Part shown: piece by piece, positions 1 to 11,174 of the stretch
Layout: each line of letters opens with the position of its first letter
Position numbering within the stretch: position 1 is the stretch's first letter
NCBI GenBank assembly: GCA_003550325.1
Contig: QKWP01000820.1
Span: 24,553 to 88,552, forward strand
DNA: 64,000 bases
Reading direction: 5' to 3'
Source: Gigaspora rosea
Taxonomy: Eukaryota > Glomeromycota > Glomeromycetes > Diversisporales > Gigasporaceae
Made by a program: the position numbers and the translations under genes
Notes under the pieces: model-generated
What the model was told of the DNA's origin: nothing
What the model saw: only the letters and a program-made list of their open reading frames with translations
Databases searched by the model: none

Positions 1-2200
1 CGTCTTGTGATCTTAGCCCAATACAAGGATACGAATTATTTTTAAGTCATCTAAATTATTAGTAGATAACATTGCAACTCCTTGAAATATAATTAAATAT
101 CAGAACCCCATTAATTAACTTAAAATTATTAATACATAGTAACAATATAAATCGAATTTACCTTATTTTTTTAGTATAAAATATCATCTTATCATCATTT
201 CTAAAATTTAAATAACATCCAATTGTATTACCAATAGTAAATGTCGGTCCATATGGCCTGAACAAAAAAAATATCCATTGTCACCATGGTAAGTATTTCC
301 TTTCTAAAAGATATTATGACATATCGTTAATATGTAATAATAAAAATTCAATAAAAAAATAGTCCGTTATTACCAGGCATGAAATCACTTATGTTATTTT
401 GTTTTGTACAGTATTCTATTCCAATCATTCTATTAATAATAGAATTAAAGTGATGGTAAAAATTTATAATTATTTAATACATGAAATAATTATTTAATAT
501 TACTCGTTACGACAGCTTCACAATCATTAGGATCTTTAAAAAAAAAGTTTTTTTAACTATATTATATTTTTGAGAAATTTCTCTTATTAAAATTTATTAC
601 ACATCTTACCTGTATAATTCACTTTAAGCCCACTTGAATCTATGCTAACAAACTGTAGTTTCTTATCAATCTTCCACACGGGTAGTGCCATTAAACAAAG
701 TAGTCTCACCCATTACATTAAATTTCCATTTTCTAAACAAAAGATTTGTATTGTCAGCAAAATGTAAATCTATTTTATTTAGCAATACATGTTACGCAAT
801 ATTAGCCCATTTTAATTATTAGTACGTACATGTACACATGTACATACGTAGTTCATGATCTTCACTTGAAAAAAAATGTCGACCCTTTTAAAAAATTAAA
901 AAAACATACTTGAGCAAAGGTTCAGTAAGTAATTTAAGTGAAGGTTTAGTAAATAATTTGAGTGAAGGCAGTAAAGTAATTGAGCGAAGGTTTAGAAGTT
1001 AACGTATGCTATAGACAATTACAATACAGTATATATAAATTAGTTACTCGGGTAATTGATTCGAATCAGCCCATGACTCAAACACGTAAAATCTGTGTTG
1101 TTGTTGTACTAAATATGCAAATATAGGCACGCGGTGTTACATCCGAAAAATGCCACAATTACGTTTTTAATATGTTTAATTATAATGTATCAAAAATGTA
1201 ATTTCGGTCATCAAAGGGCGTAAAAGTATGAGTCTTTCGCTACGCTCCAGACAATTACAGGAAATTATAACTATTGTTTGATGTTTGATAAAAAATTTTC
1301 ATATAATTTTATATATCATAGCAATTGGGATGTCATAATTTTACTATTTAAATTAAATCGTATTAAATCGCTTTAATCTATTTTTAATATTGAATTATCA
1401 TGTATTATATGAATTCAAGGTTTATAGTTAGTACATAATACAACAATAATATTATTATCGCGATTTTTAATTTACGTGATCAACCAATTATGAGAAAGTT
1501 ATCCTATATCCTACAAATCTGAATCCAAATAGGGATTCGATCAGATAATATTCTTCGGACCCGTTGTTATTACTATATATATTTTTTGATCTTGATTTCT
1601 TTTTCTTTTTGAAAAGTATTACATGAGATATATCATTATTTGAACGCATCTAGCTAATGATACTAGATATTAAACTTTATTAAGTGATTTTGAATGTAAA
1701 ATATATAAATCAATCATTATAAGGTAACACTGTTTAATATAGAATTTTGCATATAGAGAAGTTTGCACTCGGAGAGAGTTGACTGTATAATGATATAATT
1801 TAAGTGACCCAATTGTTAATATCATATTATATTGCAAAAAAAGGTCTTTCACAAAAATATTGTTAGATTCGAATCAGATTCGATTCGTACTTCAGATCGA
1901 ATTTGAATCTTTAAAAATATTCGCCCGATTCGATTCGTGCAGATGCACAAAAGGTAGTGTATGCATGTTAAGAAGTAAGAAGAAGCTTGAGAAGTTTAAA
2001 AGTTAAGAAGAAATTTGTAAAGAGACAAGAATTTTGCATTGCATTTATATCATATATGAAGCCAAAAAAAAAACCTAAATTTGTTTACATGGTTCTGTGG
2101 TTATGTTGTCCAAAAAAATTCAGATAATTAATCATGATAGTAGTACTTCAATTATCATATGATGCTTATTAATCATATATTGATTTAATACTATTGCATA
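1..2200. other. AT-rich intergenic DNA, no gene seen
   Basis: I see no open frame of coding character here. The stretch holds short imperfect tandem repeats around 905-990 (units resembling agtaatttgagtgaaggtt) and a near-palindrome around 822-848 built on acgtacatgtac. The small open frame near 1,670-1,852 on the minus strand has no coding character. Confidence 0.6.
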
Positions 2201-2212
2201 GGTCAGAAATGG

Positions 2213-2635
2213 TTAGCGGTCACGAGACTGTGACATTTTTCTGTCTAACTCACCTTATAGATGCAGACACTTGAAGACTTATCGTTCAATTGATGAGTCG
2301 TTACGTCAAAAGTGTCATAACGATATAGATCATAATAACTGACATTTGTCATAACTAGTTATAGCGATTATGATGGCAGAACAGCAAGTTACAGAAGAAC
2401 AATATATTACAGCAAACAACAGTGTTGTTTACTATAACATATTGTTCTTCCGTAACTTGTTGCTCTGCTGTCGTAATCACTGTAACTAGTTACGACAAAT
2501 GTCAGTTATTATGATCTACATCGTTATGACACTTTTGACGTGCCGACTCATCAATTGAACAATACAATACGTCTTGCATCTATAAGGTAAGTTAGGCAGA
2601 AAAATGAGATCTAATCGCCAAACTATGCCACTAAC
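2213..2635. mobile_element. Foldback (long hairpin) element
   Basis: Two arms of about 200 bp are inverted copies of each other, centred near 2,418. The left arm contains gtgtcataacgatatagatc and gacatttgtcataactagtt; the right arm has their near-exact reverse complements (gatctacatcgttatgacac). Arm mismatches are scattered, so it is not brand new. It has no coding capacity. It is best read as a foldback MITE; I could not fix a target duplication. Confidence 0.8.
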
Positions 2636-2904
2636 TACGCTAAAATAAGAAATACATAATGATAAAATAATGATATTAATAAAAAAATAAAAATTGGACA
2701 TAGTATAGGATTAGTAAATTATAGGATTAGAACCAGATTTGCGAATCGAATCCAAATCTCGAATCCATATGCGGAACACTACTGCGATCTAACATTTTTT
2801 AATTATAATGTTTTTACCAACCTAAGAAATATGCTAAACAAAAACATTTTTAATTTTAACCCAATAATAAAAAAAAATTGGAAACAATGATTTCGATTCG
2901 ATGA

Positions 2905-3190
2905 ACTAGAAATATACAAAAGCCAATTGAATTCTGAAGAGATCCAAACATTGGCAGAGGTCATTCATGAAAATAATACCCTGATCACATTGAGCTTTCA
3001 CAATACAACAAAATCCTTCGAAGAAACGAATAACTTTTCAAATCCTTTGCTATGACCTTTAACAAGGGAACCATACTTCGTTGGATCTTAAGAACAATGC
3101 GTGGTAGAATTAGGACAAACCATACATAAGCCTAAGATCATCCTTGACAATAATATTCCTGGACTTGAAGTTGTAAAGCATTAGCTGATA
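2905..3190 (+). pseudogene. Leucine-rich-repeat-like gene remnant
   Basis: A short stretch reads as SEEIQTLAEVIHENNTLITL, the spacing seen in ribonuclease-inhibitor-type LRRs (LAeaL...N.tL..L). It continues in broken frames with pieces such as ELGQTIHK and ILDNNIPGLEVVK. Several stops and frameshifts interrupt it and no start or end can be set. LRR-type repeats are the likely origin, but the fragment is short and a chance resemblance is possible. Confidence 0.4.
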
Positions 3191-3282
3191 TAAACATTTA
3201 AAACATTTATCACTTAAAAAATAGATCCTCTTTAAATAGTTTAAAAGTTCATCGTACATAATTTTAATAATATCCATTCATG

Positions 3283-3352
3283 GAGAACCGTCAAAGCCAG
3301 GTACCATCACGTGATCTGACGGTCATCGGCCTGACCATTCAGAAGCCGGTGA
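3283..3352. mobile_element. Fragment of MULE-type MITE (CCGTTAAAGCCAGGT family)
   Basis: The sequence gaaccgtcaaagccaggtac followed by catcacgtgat matches the terminal repeat of the elements at 8,248-8,528 and 19,558-19,690. Only one end is present. Confidence 0.6.
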
Positions 3353-3399
3353 TATTATATAAGAAGACGACAGCCAATTAAATTCAAGAAATTTCTTGA

Positions 3400-3651
3400 T
3401 ATAAAAATAGATTACGTTTAACAAGATTATGTTTGATAATCAACAATAATTAACAAGCGAAACTTTCGCTAGTCAAATGTGTTTGTACGGGAATGTACAA
3501 CTTTCTATAAACCTTCATAAAAAAAAATACTATGAGAAAACTAAGCACTCTCGCGAAATAAAAGTTTAAAAAAAAATATATATATAGACTTCGCGCTTCA
3601 ACAAAATGAAAAAAACCAAAAAATTAAAATTTGCGCTTCAAAAAAAAAAAA
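3400..3651 (+). promoter_or_regulatory. Leader region upstream of the MULE ORF
   Basis: An AT-rich leader with poly(A) runs precedes the ATG at 3,652. The open frame also extends upstream to 3,631, but the residues there are poly(A)-encoded lysines, so 3,652 (MSTSNTENSS) is preferred as the start. No firm TATA box is assigned. Confidence 0.3.
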
Positions 3652-5319
3652 ATGAGTACCTCCAATACAGAAAACTCCTCTCAGGTTCGACATATATTTT
3701 CCAACACAAATGAGAACCTTGTGCAAGACCTTTCGCAGCAAACATCTGGTTTTTTACAAATATTTACTGAACAAACTGCAGCGACGAATTTCATCTCAAC
3801 AAGTTTAACACCCAACCAATGGCGCACATTGCTTTTTAATGTTCAGCAACTATTTGAAGTGCCAATAGAAGAATTTGACGCCGAATGGTGGCCTTTAGTA
3901 ATGAACGTTTGAATGAAATTTAACTACAAAAATCATGTCAATGGAAATTCTTGGGAAACCTTCATATGCTGTTTTAACAAGCCCTTCAAATCAAGTACGC
4001 GCAAAAAAGATGTTCCAAGTGAGAAACGACGAAAAACAAAGGTTCAAGGCGCAAACTTATGTTCTGCAAAAATAAAAGTAACGTGGCTGGTTACCGAAAA
4101 GAAAGTGCAGGTTGAACGTATCCCAGGTTCTCCCAACCACACTCATAACTTAGAAGAAAGTGAAAGATTAAAGCGGTCCCAAGTGGTCCGGGCTTTGGTA
4201 GAACAAGAGGCAGTTAAAAATTATCCCACTCCTGCAATAGTTAATGCGGTTAAAGAGTATGCCACTGAAAAGCTGAATCTTAGTATGAGCGTAAAAGAGC
4301 TAAAATAGAGGGAGGTTGCCAACATAAAGTATAAAGTTCGTGGACCTCAAAATACTCATTTTGTCAGTGCCTCTAACCTAACAAAAGATATTCATGATGC
4401 AGTTTCTTTTTTAGAAAAAGAAGGGTATCTTGTTGATTCGTTCTGAATTCAGCATCAATCTACTCGTGGCTTTGTTTTCGTGCATCCAAAACAACTCGAA
4501 AAAATTTAACGGTATGAATGGCTTACTCTGATTGACTCTACTTACAAGACCAATAAATACGACTGGCGTCTGTTTACGCTATATATTTGGGACAGATACA
4601 GTTGTTGAGATATCAGTGGACATTTTTTCGTTAGTAATGAAGACAGTGATATGGTCGCGAAAGCGTTGGTAATAATGTGGCAGTTTTGTAGCTTCTAGAA
4701 ATCTCGATATTTTTTATATCAGACCAAAGCAGCATAGAAGCCAGAAGTATTATGACGGCTTTCCCAGGTCTTCAAAAAGGCGAGCAGGAATATGATGTGG
4801 TTCTTTGCACCGTACATGTTATGCAGACTTGGATGAATAAAATCTATAAATCGGAAACTAGGAGCAAGATGATCCGAACAAAGATCGGTTGTGAGATGCT
4901 TGTCCAAAAATCAATTAATAAAAGTGCCCTTCCTGCTATTAAAAGATACATTTCAAGGTACTATTTGAAAACTATACACCAGTGGGCATTGTGGGCCCGC
5001 CAGCATTCTCCATTACTTTTGCAAGTAACATCGACAAACGCTTTGGAATCATACTATAGCGAGTTAAAGAGAACGACTTCCCCTCATTATGGTTTAATCA
5101 GTGCATGTAATAACATCATTCACTTGATTTGAAAAGGCGTTCAGATTCAGATTTTGTTGCTTTCGAATTTCGTGTTAAAAAAATTTTTGCCCACGGTATC
5201 GACGATGATATAATTCAGGAAATTCACAAATTCCACTTTTCGATTCAAAAATTAATAGTTGGTGAAGTTTTTGCTGTTAAGAGTAGAATAGAAAAAGGAA
5301 AAGCATTGCCCAGGTTAAT
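3652..5319 (+). pseudogene. MULE transposase, broken 5' part (FAR1-like and MULE domains)
   Basis: This is the N-terminal and central part of a Mutator-like transposase. One frame runs from MSTSNTENSS at 3,652 to about 4,600, broken by in-frame stops at 3,910-3,912, 4,306-4,308, about 4,444 and about 4,507. It contains a FAR1-like basic/Cys region (YKNHVNGNSWETFICCFNK, then KRRKTKVQGANLCSAKIKVT) and the start of the MULE catalytic core (RYEWLTLIDSTYKTNKYDWR). It resumes after frameshifts at 4,752 (MTAFPGLQKGEQEYDVVLCT) through HSPLLLQVTSTNALESYYSE to KGKALPRLIS. The gene is then interrupted by the 13.6-kb element; its SWIM-finger end lies at 18,876-19,231. Several of the stops fit Gln or Trp codons changed by transition. 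Not functional as it stands. Confidence 0.85.
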
Positions 5320-5600
5320 CAGCAGCAAATTTATAATAGCGTAATCTTATGTAAGATCTTACGAACCATAATACAAAATATTATGTAATATATTTCGAAA
5401 TATTTCAAAATATCTAACTTTCGAAATATTACGAAAGTAATTTCAAAATATTTCGAAATATGTTACGAAATATTTCGATCCTCTTTCAAAATATTTTAGG
5501 ACTAGGAAACCAAGCAGGATCAGTAGATCTGTAACCTGAATTGCGCATTAGACAGACTTTTCGAAATAGTTCGAAATAGTTCAATGATGTTCAAATTCTG
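5320..5600. repeat. Left terminal inverted repeat and subterminal repeats
   Basis: After the terminal repeat come palindromic blocks TAATCTTATGTAAGATCTTACG and then a run of TTTCGAAATATTTC-type motifs in both orientations (about 5,385-5,500). The block is about 90% like 33,147-33,440 at the left end of the 2.2-kb relative, which shows that it belongs to the transposon and not to the host gene. Confidence 0.75.
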
Positions 5601-6440
5601 TACTACAAGATCAGATTAGATCTTTTGTTTAATCTTCTATTTTGTTTTTTTTCACTTTTTTTGTTTTTATTTTGTTTTTTATTTTCGTTTCATTTTTTGT
5701 TTTCGGTTCGTTTTTTTTTGTTTTCATTTGTTTTTTTTCAAATTTTTTTTATTTATTTATTTTTAATTTTTTTATTTTATTTTTATTTCGGCACTTTACA
5801 AGAAAAACAAAAAACTTTCGAAATCTTGCGCATTCAACTACGACTTCCGAAACTCAAGAACACAACTGATTTTCCCAGCAATTTCTAAATTTTCGGGAAT
5901 GCTTCTTTAAAGAAATGGGCACAAGTTTTCGCAAGTTTTTGCATGTTTTTGCAAAAGAAATTATTCAAGTAGCGATCTATCCTGATATGATTCAGTTAAA
6001 GTCTGCTGTAAATAAATATATGCAGACAAATTATAAAGATCATGTAAATTTTTGCAAGTTCTTGCAAGGTTTCGCTTTATTTATTTTTCGTTTCGTGTTT
6101 TTTGTTTTTGTTTTTTTTGGCTTATTTTTAAAATTTTTTTATTAATTTATTTTATTTCGGCGCTTTGCGAGAACAGACCCCTTACTTTCTGGCACTTTGC
6201 AAGAAAATTAACTCAGACTTTTTTGGCTCTTCGTGGCTTTTTTGGCATTTTGCAAGAACCTTTCGCAATTTCTGAATTTGCAAAAACGTGAACTCTTACT
6301 TTAGAAAAATGAAGATATGGGATTCGTTTATGTTTTTCAATTTTTTTTTTTACTTATTTTTTTAATTTTTAATTTATTTTATTTATTCCTGACTTCTTTG
6401 ACACTTTGCAACTTTCCTGGCACTTTCTCTGGCCTTTGCA
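5600..6440. repeat. T-rich tandem repeat block with 'ttgcaagttttt' motifs
   Basis: Degenerate copies of a roughly 265-bp unit alternate a poly(T)/TTTATTT part with a part reading cactttgcgagaaaaac ... ccttgcgcattc ... gcaagtttttgcaag. The same unit is repeated about five times at 33,588-34,735. The phenylalanine-rich open frames here (5,625-6,291) are by-products of the T-runs and are not annotated as genes. Confidence 0.7.
5940..6050 (+). pseudogene. Family A gene fragment
   Basis: Reads AKEIIQVAIYPDMIQLKSAV and then NKYMQTNYKDHVN, matching the exon 3 segment of the two larger family A copies (KALIEKAIYPENSQIKSEAE, and IARQLIANNIYSTEEQFKTE). It lies inside the T-rich repeat block with no flanking exons. 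It is a relic of the same gene family. Confidence 0.65.
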
Positions 6441-6477
6441 AGAATATTTAGAAAAGAGAGCGAAACATCGTTATATC

Positions 6478-6598
6478 CAAAAGTAAAGGGTGCCTCCAAA
6501 GCTTTGCTAAAATATAGTATATATCCGGATCAAAAAGAGATTAAAGAGGCGGTTGAAGACTATCTGCGTGCAAATAATAATGAATTTTTTCAAAGTAT
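6478..6598 (+). pseudogene. Family A gene fragment, truncated by a mariner-like element
   Basis: Reads KVKGASKALLKYSIYPDQKE and then IKEAVEDYLRANNNEFFQSI, clearly homologous to exon 3 of the copy at 16,668-16,838 (IKGAAKALIEKAIYPENSQI). The frame is open until the TIR of the element that starts at 6,596. It is the fourth family A trace in this transposon. Confidence 0.7.
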
Positions 6599-7183
6599 AA
6601 GGGAGATGGGGGTATTGTGGACGGGGGGTATTGTGGACAGGGCGAGTATCTTATGATCTAGTAATCAGAGTTGGATAATTTTTATACCATTCGAATCGTC
6701 TCAAAGAGACGAATCAGATGGTATAAAAATCACCCAATTCTGATCACTATATTACAAGATATCATTATTTATACAAAATATAAGATTTTGTATATATTTA
6801 AAAATCTGCAAATTTTTACATAATATACCTTTAACGATCTTGGGATCCCGTAATTGGATTTTAACGATTTTGTGCTTGTTAGAATCGTCTCACTGAGACG
6901 GTCATTTTGGTGGTAAAATCATCCAAAACGGACCAGTAGATCAAATTTTATCACGGTGTCCACAATACCACCCTTTCTTCTAAAATTTAATTTTTATATC
7001 CTATTTTGTGTACCAATTATTTATATCTAAAACAATATATGATATAAAGATTTTTTTGCAGTAATTTATTTTTTATTAAGCATAGTTCAAATAATAAAAA
7101 TTGTATAAAAATCTATTTGATTTTTAAAAAGTTTTATTAGTAGAAACTTTAACATGTCCATAATACCCCCGTCTCCCTTATAT
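6596..7183. mobile_element. Mariner-like MITE (TATAAGGGAGAYGGGGGTAT ends)
   Basis: The left end TATAAGGGAGATGGGGGTAT is matched by the reverse complement at 7,157-7,183 (TATAAGGGAGACGGGGGTAT), and both continue TTRTGGAC. A TA outside each TAAGGG end would fit a TA target duplication (Tc1/mariner group). Inside are a hairpin at 6,648-6,764 and a second smaller one near 6,870-6,950. No coding sequence. Confidence 0.75.
6648..6764. repeat. Internal hairpin nested in the MITE
   Basis: An arm reading TATACCATTCGAATCGTCTC is followed by its near-exact inverse GAGACGAATCAGATGGTATA, flanked by ATCTTATGATCTAGTAATCA and TGATCACTATATTACAAGAT. A related hairpin is at 27,165-27,282, so this is a small repeat family of its own. 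Confidence 0.75.
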
Positions 7184-7720
7184 TATGAAAAAAAATATTA
7201 GTCAAAGCGAAGACGATAGAAAACAAAGAAGTGAAGATAATAGCTAACTATGGAGTGAACGAAAATAAGTGTATAGGGCTAGTTTTTTGTATATAGTAAT
7301 TGAATTAGATGCGACGAAGTGCGAAAGTATTTAAAATAATATGTAATAATGTAATAATGTAAAAATAATACTGTAAAGAATATATAATAATTAAAATATA
7401 ATATATAATAAAATATGTAATATTGTTTAAAAATTTTTAAATATAATTAAAATATAATAATGAATAAAAAATATAAAATTTTATAATAAATTGCGAAACC
7501 GTGCAAAATATGCGAAAAGCTGTAAAAAAGTGTGATTATGTACTAGATTTCTCTGACGATTTGCAAGAACACCAACACTTCTGAGAAATTTATTTTTTTA
7601 TTTTTTTTCACTTTGAAGTGTTTAGAAAAAGAGTGTGAAACGAAGATTATAGCTCAAAACAAAAGTAGTAGTCAATTGAAGACAAAAGAAAACAAAGAAG
7701 CAGAATGAAATGTATTATAA
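7184..7720. other. Non-coding transposon interior shared with the 2.2-kb relative
   Basis: The segment gatagaaaacaaagaagtga ... taatagctaact (about 7,210-7,330) and ttgcgaaaccgtgcaaaata (about 7,490-7,545) recur at 34,725-34,840 and 34,978-35,030. No open frame of coding character is seen. Confidence 0.6.
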
Positions 7721-7827
7721 AAAATGATAGGGTTTAAATACAATTCAATTAAATTCAAAGCTTGTAATTCTAATTTATTAAAAGTCATTAATTATTTAAT
7801 AAAATATTTAATTTTGATGTTTAATAT

Positions 7828-7982
7828 TTCTATAATATTCGCAACAATTCGAAATAATTCTCAATTAGTTGAATTTTCAAAGTTCATTACCATCTATATC
7901 TATANTTCTATAATATTCGCAACAATTCGAAATAATTCTCAATTAGTTGAATTTTCAAAGTTCATTACCATCTATATCTATA
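7828..7982. repeat. 77-bp direct repeat around a single n (assembly join)
   Basis: The 77 bases before the n at 7,905 are repeated exactly after it. Contig ends that overlap but were not merged give this pattern, so the duplication is probably not biological. The open frame running through it (7,724-8,032) is not supported as a gene. Confidence 0.85.
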
Positions 7983-8032
7983 ATTTTAGTTATAATTATT
8001 TTATTTATTTCACAAACGTGCGAATATTTTAA

Positions 8033-9000
8033 AGCTTATAATTTATTGGGCCAACGATTGACTTGCTAAGAAGGTAAAAATTTTGCATTTTTTCGCTTCT
8101 AATAAACCCCTTACATATCAATTACTTTAGTACTTATAAATATATTGAAAAAACCCCGATTACATAAAAATCAAGAATAATGCATGTTCGTGAAATTTTA
8201 TATAAATGAACATTGTTTGAAAAATATTTTGCTTATTCTAAATATAGGGGTCCGTTAAAGCCAGGTGCCTTTATATGTTTTTTATTATTTAATTAAAATT
8301 AGAGTAAGGATTAGTTAGAAGTCTGGGTTAGGATGTCTTATAGGTAAAATTGCCTTTTCGACATTTTTTATTAATGCTCCAAGACAGGTTTAGACACTCA
8401 TTTCTTGTATTTTTGGTGTTTTTCACTTTTTTTCTTTGTTTTTGTCTCATCGGGCTGATCCGTGACGATCAAAATTTACAATTTGATTGGCTGTCAGTCA
8501 CGTGATGGCACCTGGCTTTAACGGATCTCTAAATATAGTAATAAAAGGTTAAAAGAATAATAGTTTGTTAAGGGCTAATACATTTAAGAAATTGCCGTAT
8601 TGCGCATTGTTTTAATTTACTTCGAAGTGGTCAGAAGTTATTAAAGCTTATAATTTATTGGGTCAACGATTGAATGGCTAAAAAGGTAAAGATTTTTACT
8701 TAAATCCCTTACATATCAATTACTTTAGTACTTATAAATATATTGAAAATTCTGATTACATAAAAATCTAAAAATGCTTAATAGAATAATGTACAATACG
8801 CATGTTCGTGAAATATTCTATAAATGGGCATTGTTTGATTTCAAGCGGATTAATTTATTTAAAAGTATTTCACTTATCCTAAATATAGTAATAAAAGGTT
8901 ATAGTTTGATAGGGGCTAATACATTTAAGGAAGTGCTATATTGCGCATTGTTTTAACATCAAATTTACTTCGAAGTAATCAGGAGTTATTAAAAACATTA
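8033..9000. repeat. Tandem duplication, one copy carrying a MITE
   Basis: Copy 1 (about 8,033-8,637) and copy 2 (about 8,641-8,998) share aaagcttataatttattggg, cccttacatatcaattactt, gcatgttcgtgaaat and ttgcgcattgttttaa in the same order. Copy 1 has the MITE at 8,248-8,528; copy 2 has the uninterrupted site cctaaatatagtaataaaag. Divergence of some 10-15% shows a real, old duplication. A 60-codon open frame in copy 2 (8,774-8,956) is not conserved as an open frame in copy 1. Confidence 0.85.
8248..8528. mobile_element. MULE-type MITE with 10-bp target duplication
   Basis: The ends are TCCGTTAAAGCCAGGTGCC and its reverse complement GGCACCTGGCTTTAACGGA. The 10-bp CTAAATATAG is present on both sides (8,238-8,247 and 8,529-8,538) and only once in the empty paralogous site near 8,877. 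A 9-10 bp duplication is typical of Mutator-like elements. The element is 281 bp and has no coding capacity. Confidence 0.88.
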
Positions 9001-9082
9001 AACGAGAATAGCAACATTTTTCTAATGTATTTAATATATTAAATAACTTTAAATTATATAAAAATGAGTTGAATTTTATTTA

Positions 9083-9152
9083 TACAAAAATAATACCATA
9101 TGGTATTATTTTTGTATTATCTATAACAATACTGGTTTAACGTAAATTATAA
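9083..9152. mobile_element. Palindromic mini-MITE, 5' truncated
   Basis: It is centred on ataataccatatggtattat and continues tttgtattatctataacaat then actggtttaacgtaaattat. A full-length copy is at 39,727-39,829. The left arm here is lost after about 20 bp. Confidence 0.8.
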
Positions 9153-9475
9153 ATCATAATACTGAAAGTTAAATAAGTAATATATAAAAAATTGATTACT
9201 TTAGATAAAGCGAATATATTTAAATGCATTTGTAGTTAATAAGAAATAATTAAAGAACTTGATATATGCAAAATAATTTGAATACATTAGAACTATCTTG
9301 AAAATATTTAAATAAATTCAATTTCCCTATCTTCCTCTTCATAATTTTCCTATCAACTTTATTTGACACATTAAATTCTCTCTTCTATACTCATTCCTTA
9401 TCTCATTTATTACATTTTTCTGATTAATCTTTAATATAACTAAAACATTTCGCAATTTTTTTTTATTTCATTTTT

Positions 9476-9563
9476 TATTATATACATATTATATACTCCC
9501 TTTTATTCCTCTCTCCCTTTTACCCTCTCTTCCTTTCTCTCTCTTTTTTTTTCTCTCTCTCAA
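9476..9563 (+). promoter_or_regulatory. TATA and pyrimidine-rich leader of family A copy 1
   Basis: The sequence attatatacatattatatac is followed by about 60 bp of almost pure pyrimidine (ctctctcccttttaccctct...) ending directly at the ATG at 9,564. TATA plus a CT-rich leader is common in fungal promoters. Assigned by pattern only. Confidence 0.5.
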
Positions 9564-11174
9564 ATGTCTGCCCAAAAATTAGAAAAAGGTGAAAAAATGT
9601 CCGCTAAAAGGCGTGAAGATTTCGTAAAAATGACAGCTCAAAGGCGTGAAGATTTTTTAAGCATGACAGCTGATAGTCGCGTACCTCCGCAAGATACTGA
9701 GGGGGCTGCTGCGCAGCCTACCGAAACTATTGGCTCAGGATCTCCAAGATCTTCCAATGGTTAAAATTCAATAATATAATTTTTTTTATTTCGTTAATTT
9801 CTATTATAATATTTTTAAATTAATCTAATATTTAAAATAATTTAAGATCAAATTACTTTGGCCGAAATTAAGGATATGCTTATTGGGCTATCCGAAAAAG
9901 TTGATGAATTGGAGCGAAAGATTTCGAAAATGGATAGTCGTATGTCGAAAGGTCTTAACCTTTTGAATGAAACAAAATTCATTAAAGTAATTATTATTTT
10001 TATCAGTTATATAAAATGTTTATAATTAATTTAATCTAAGTTAATAATATTTTATTTTATAATAGCAAACTTGTGCAGCAATAGCTAGACAGCTAATTGC
10101 AAACAATATTTACTCTACGGAGGAACAATTTAAGACTGAAACTGAGGAATACCTCCTAGAAAATGAAGCAGAATTCTACGAAGGAATGGATGATAGAGAT
10201 TGGAATACATATTATGAAGATAAACTTGCAAAACCTGTAAATTTTTTTATAAATTCGATTACATTTGCATTATGTTAAATTATTGCATTTTCGTTTTTTT
10301 AAATATGTTTCTTAAAATATCAATATATTTTGAACTAATTCAAACTGTTTTAAATTCATTCGCATAAATTTATTTTTAAGCTCCTATCTCAGCATCAATC
10401 TTGCCGAAGTCGAGTTTCCTCGAAAATAAAGGAATTAGTTTTTGCCATTTTTGGGGAGACCCTCTTAGACCCAATAAACACAACCGCCACGCCGCAAACT
10501 ATTAAGGACTGGAAGAAATCTGCTAAAACCAAATTATGCTATAAAAAGCTTTTTAAGCCCATAGATGAAAATAATGCCGATGAGACCTATTTTACGTGCA
10601 TACTTGCGAGGGCATGGCCAGCTTCCACACCCACCAATATGCAATTGGCATACACAATAACAGTATGCCAAATATTGCTACACAATCATTATGAAAAGCT
10701 CACTATGAGCGATGAAATAATTAAAAATAGATTAAATAAAAACATAGTAAGTAATAAATAATTAATTATATTTAAATTATTTAAATATATGTAAAATAAT
10801 TCTAATATTTGTAAATTTAATTATATAAAGATAAGTTAATAGCTGGCACTGCTTGTCTCCCCTCTGCTACTAATGATGAGGATTCTTTAACAAAAATGAA
10901 CAAGTTGAAGCATTATCTAGTAAGCGGGGTCGAAAACGTAAGAGGGCTCCCACATCCCGCACTACTAAAAGGGCAAACGAGTTGCACTAAGCCCTGGTTC
11001 TGTCCCTAATTCTCCCCACATTCACATACATCCGAATCATATCAAGAATATTTGCAACAACTCGCACAAAGCCAAGATAATCCGCATCCCACAAGCCAGG
11101 ATAATCTGCCTGTACCTTCCTCATTCCTCCCGCCAACACAACCTCAATCTGAAGATGCTGGTCATCATGAATAA
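9564..11174 (+). pseudogene. Family A gene, copy 1 (unrecognised, spliced, coiled coil)
   Basis: I do not recognise this family. Exons fit as 9,564-9,759, 9,847-9,986, 10,066-10,236, 10,381-10,746 and about 10,831-11,174, with GT..AG introns of 79-144 nt at the same positions and phases as copy 2. The N-terminus has repeated KMTAQRREDF units; exon 2 is a coiled coil (LAEIKDMLIGLSEKVDELER); exon 3 has RQLIANNIYSTEEQFKTETE and DWNTYYEDKL; exon 4 has KIKELVFAIFGETLLDPINT, TIKDWKKSAKTKLCYKKLFK and ILARAWP. The last exon has a basic segment (SKRGRKRKRAP, nuclear-localisation-like) and a Gln/Ser/Pro tail (YQEYLQQLAQSQ ... PQSEDAGHHE), but at least two or three one-base shifts separate these parts, so the copy is probably damaged at its 3' end. 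Exons 1-4 are intact. A role in the transposon that carries it is possible. Confidence 0.7.

Noticed and set aside
5625-6291. Phe-rich membrane-like open frames
   Set aside because: They are translations of T-rich tandem repeat units, recur at 33.7-34.2 kb in several frames, and overlap each other in different frames.
7724-8032. 102-codon open frame
   Set aside because: Runs through a 77-bp duplicated assembly overlap and an n; no coding features.
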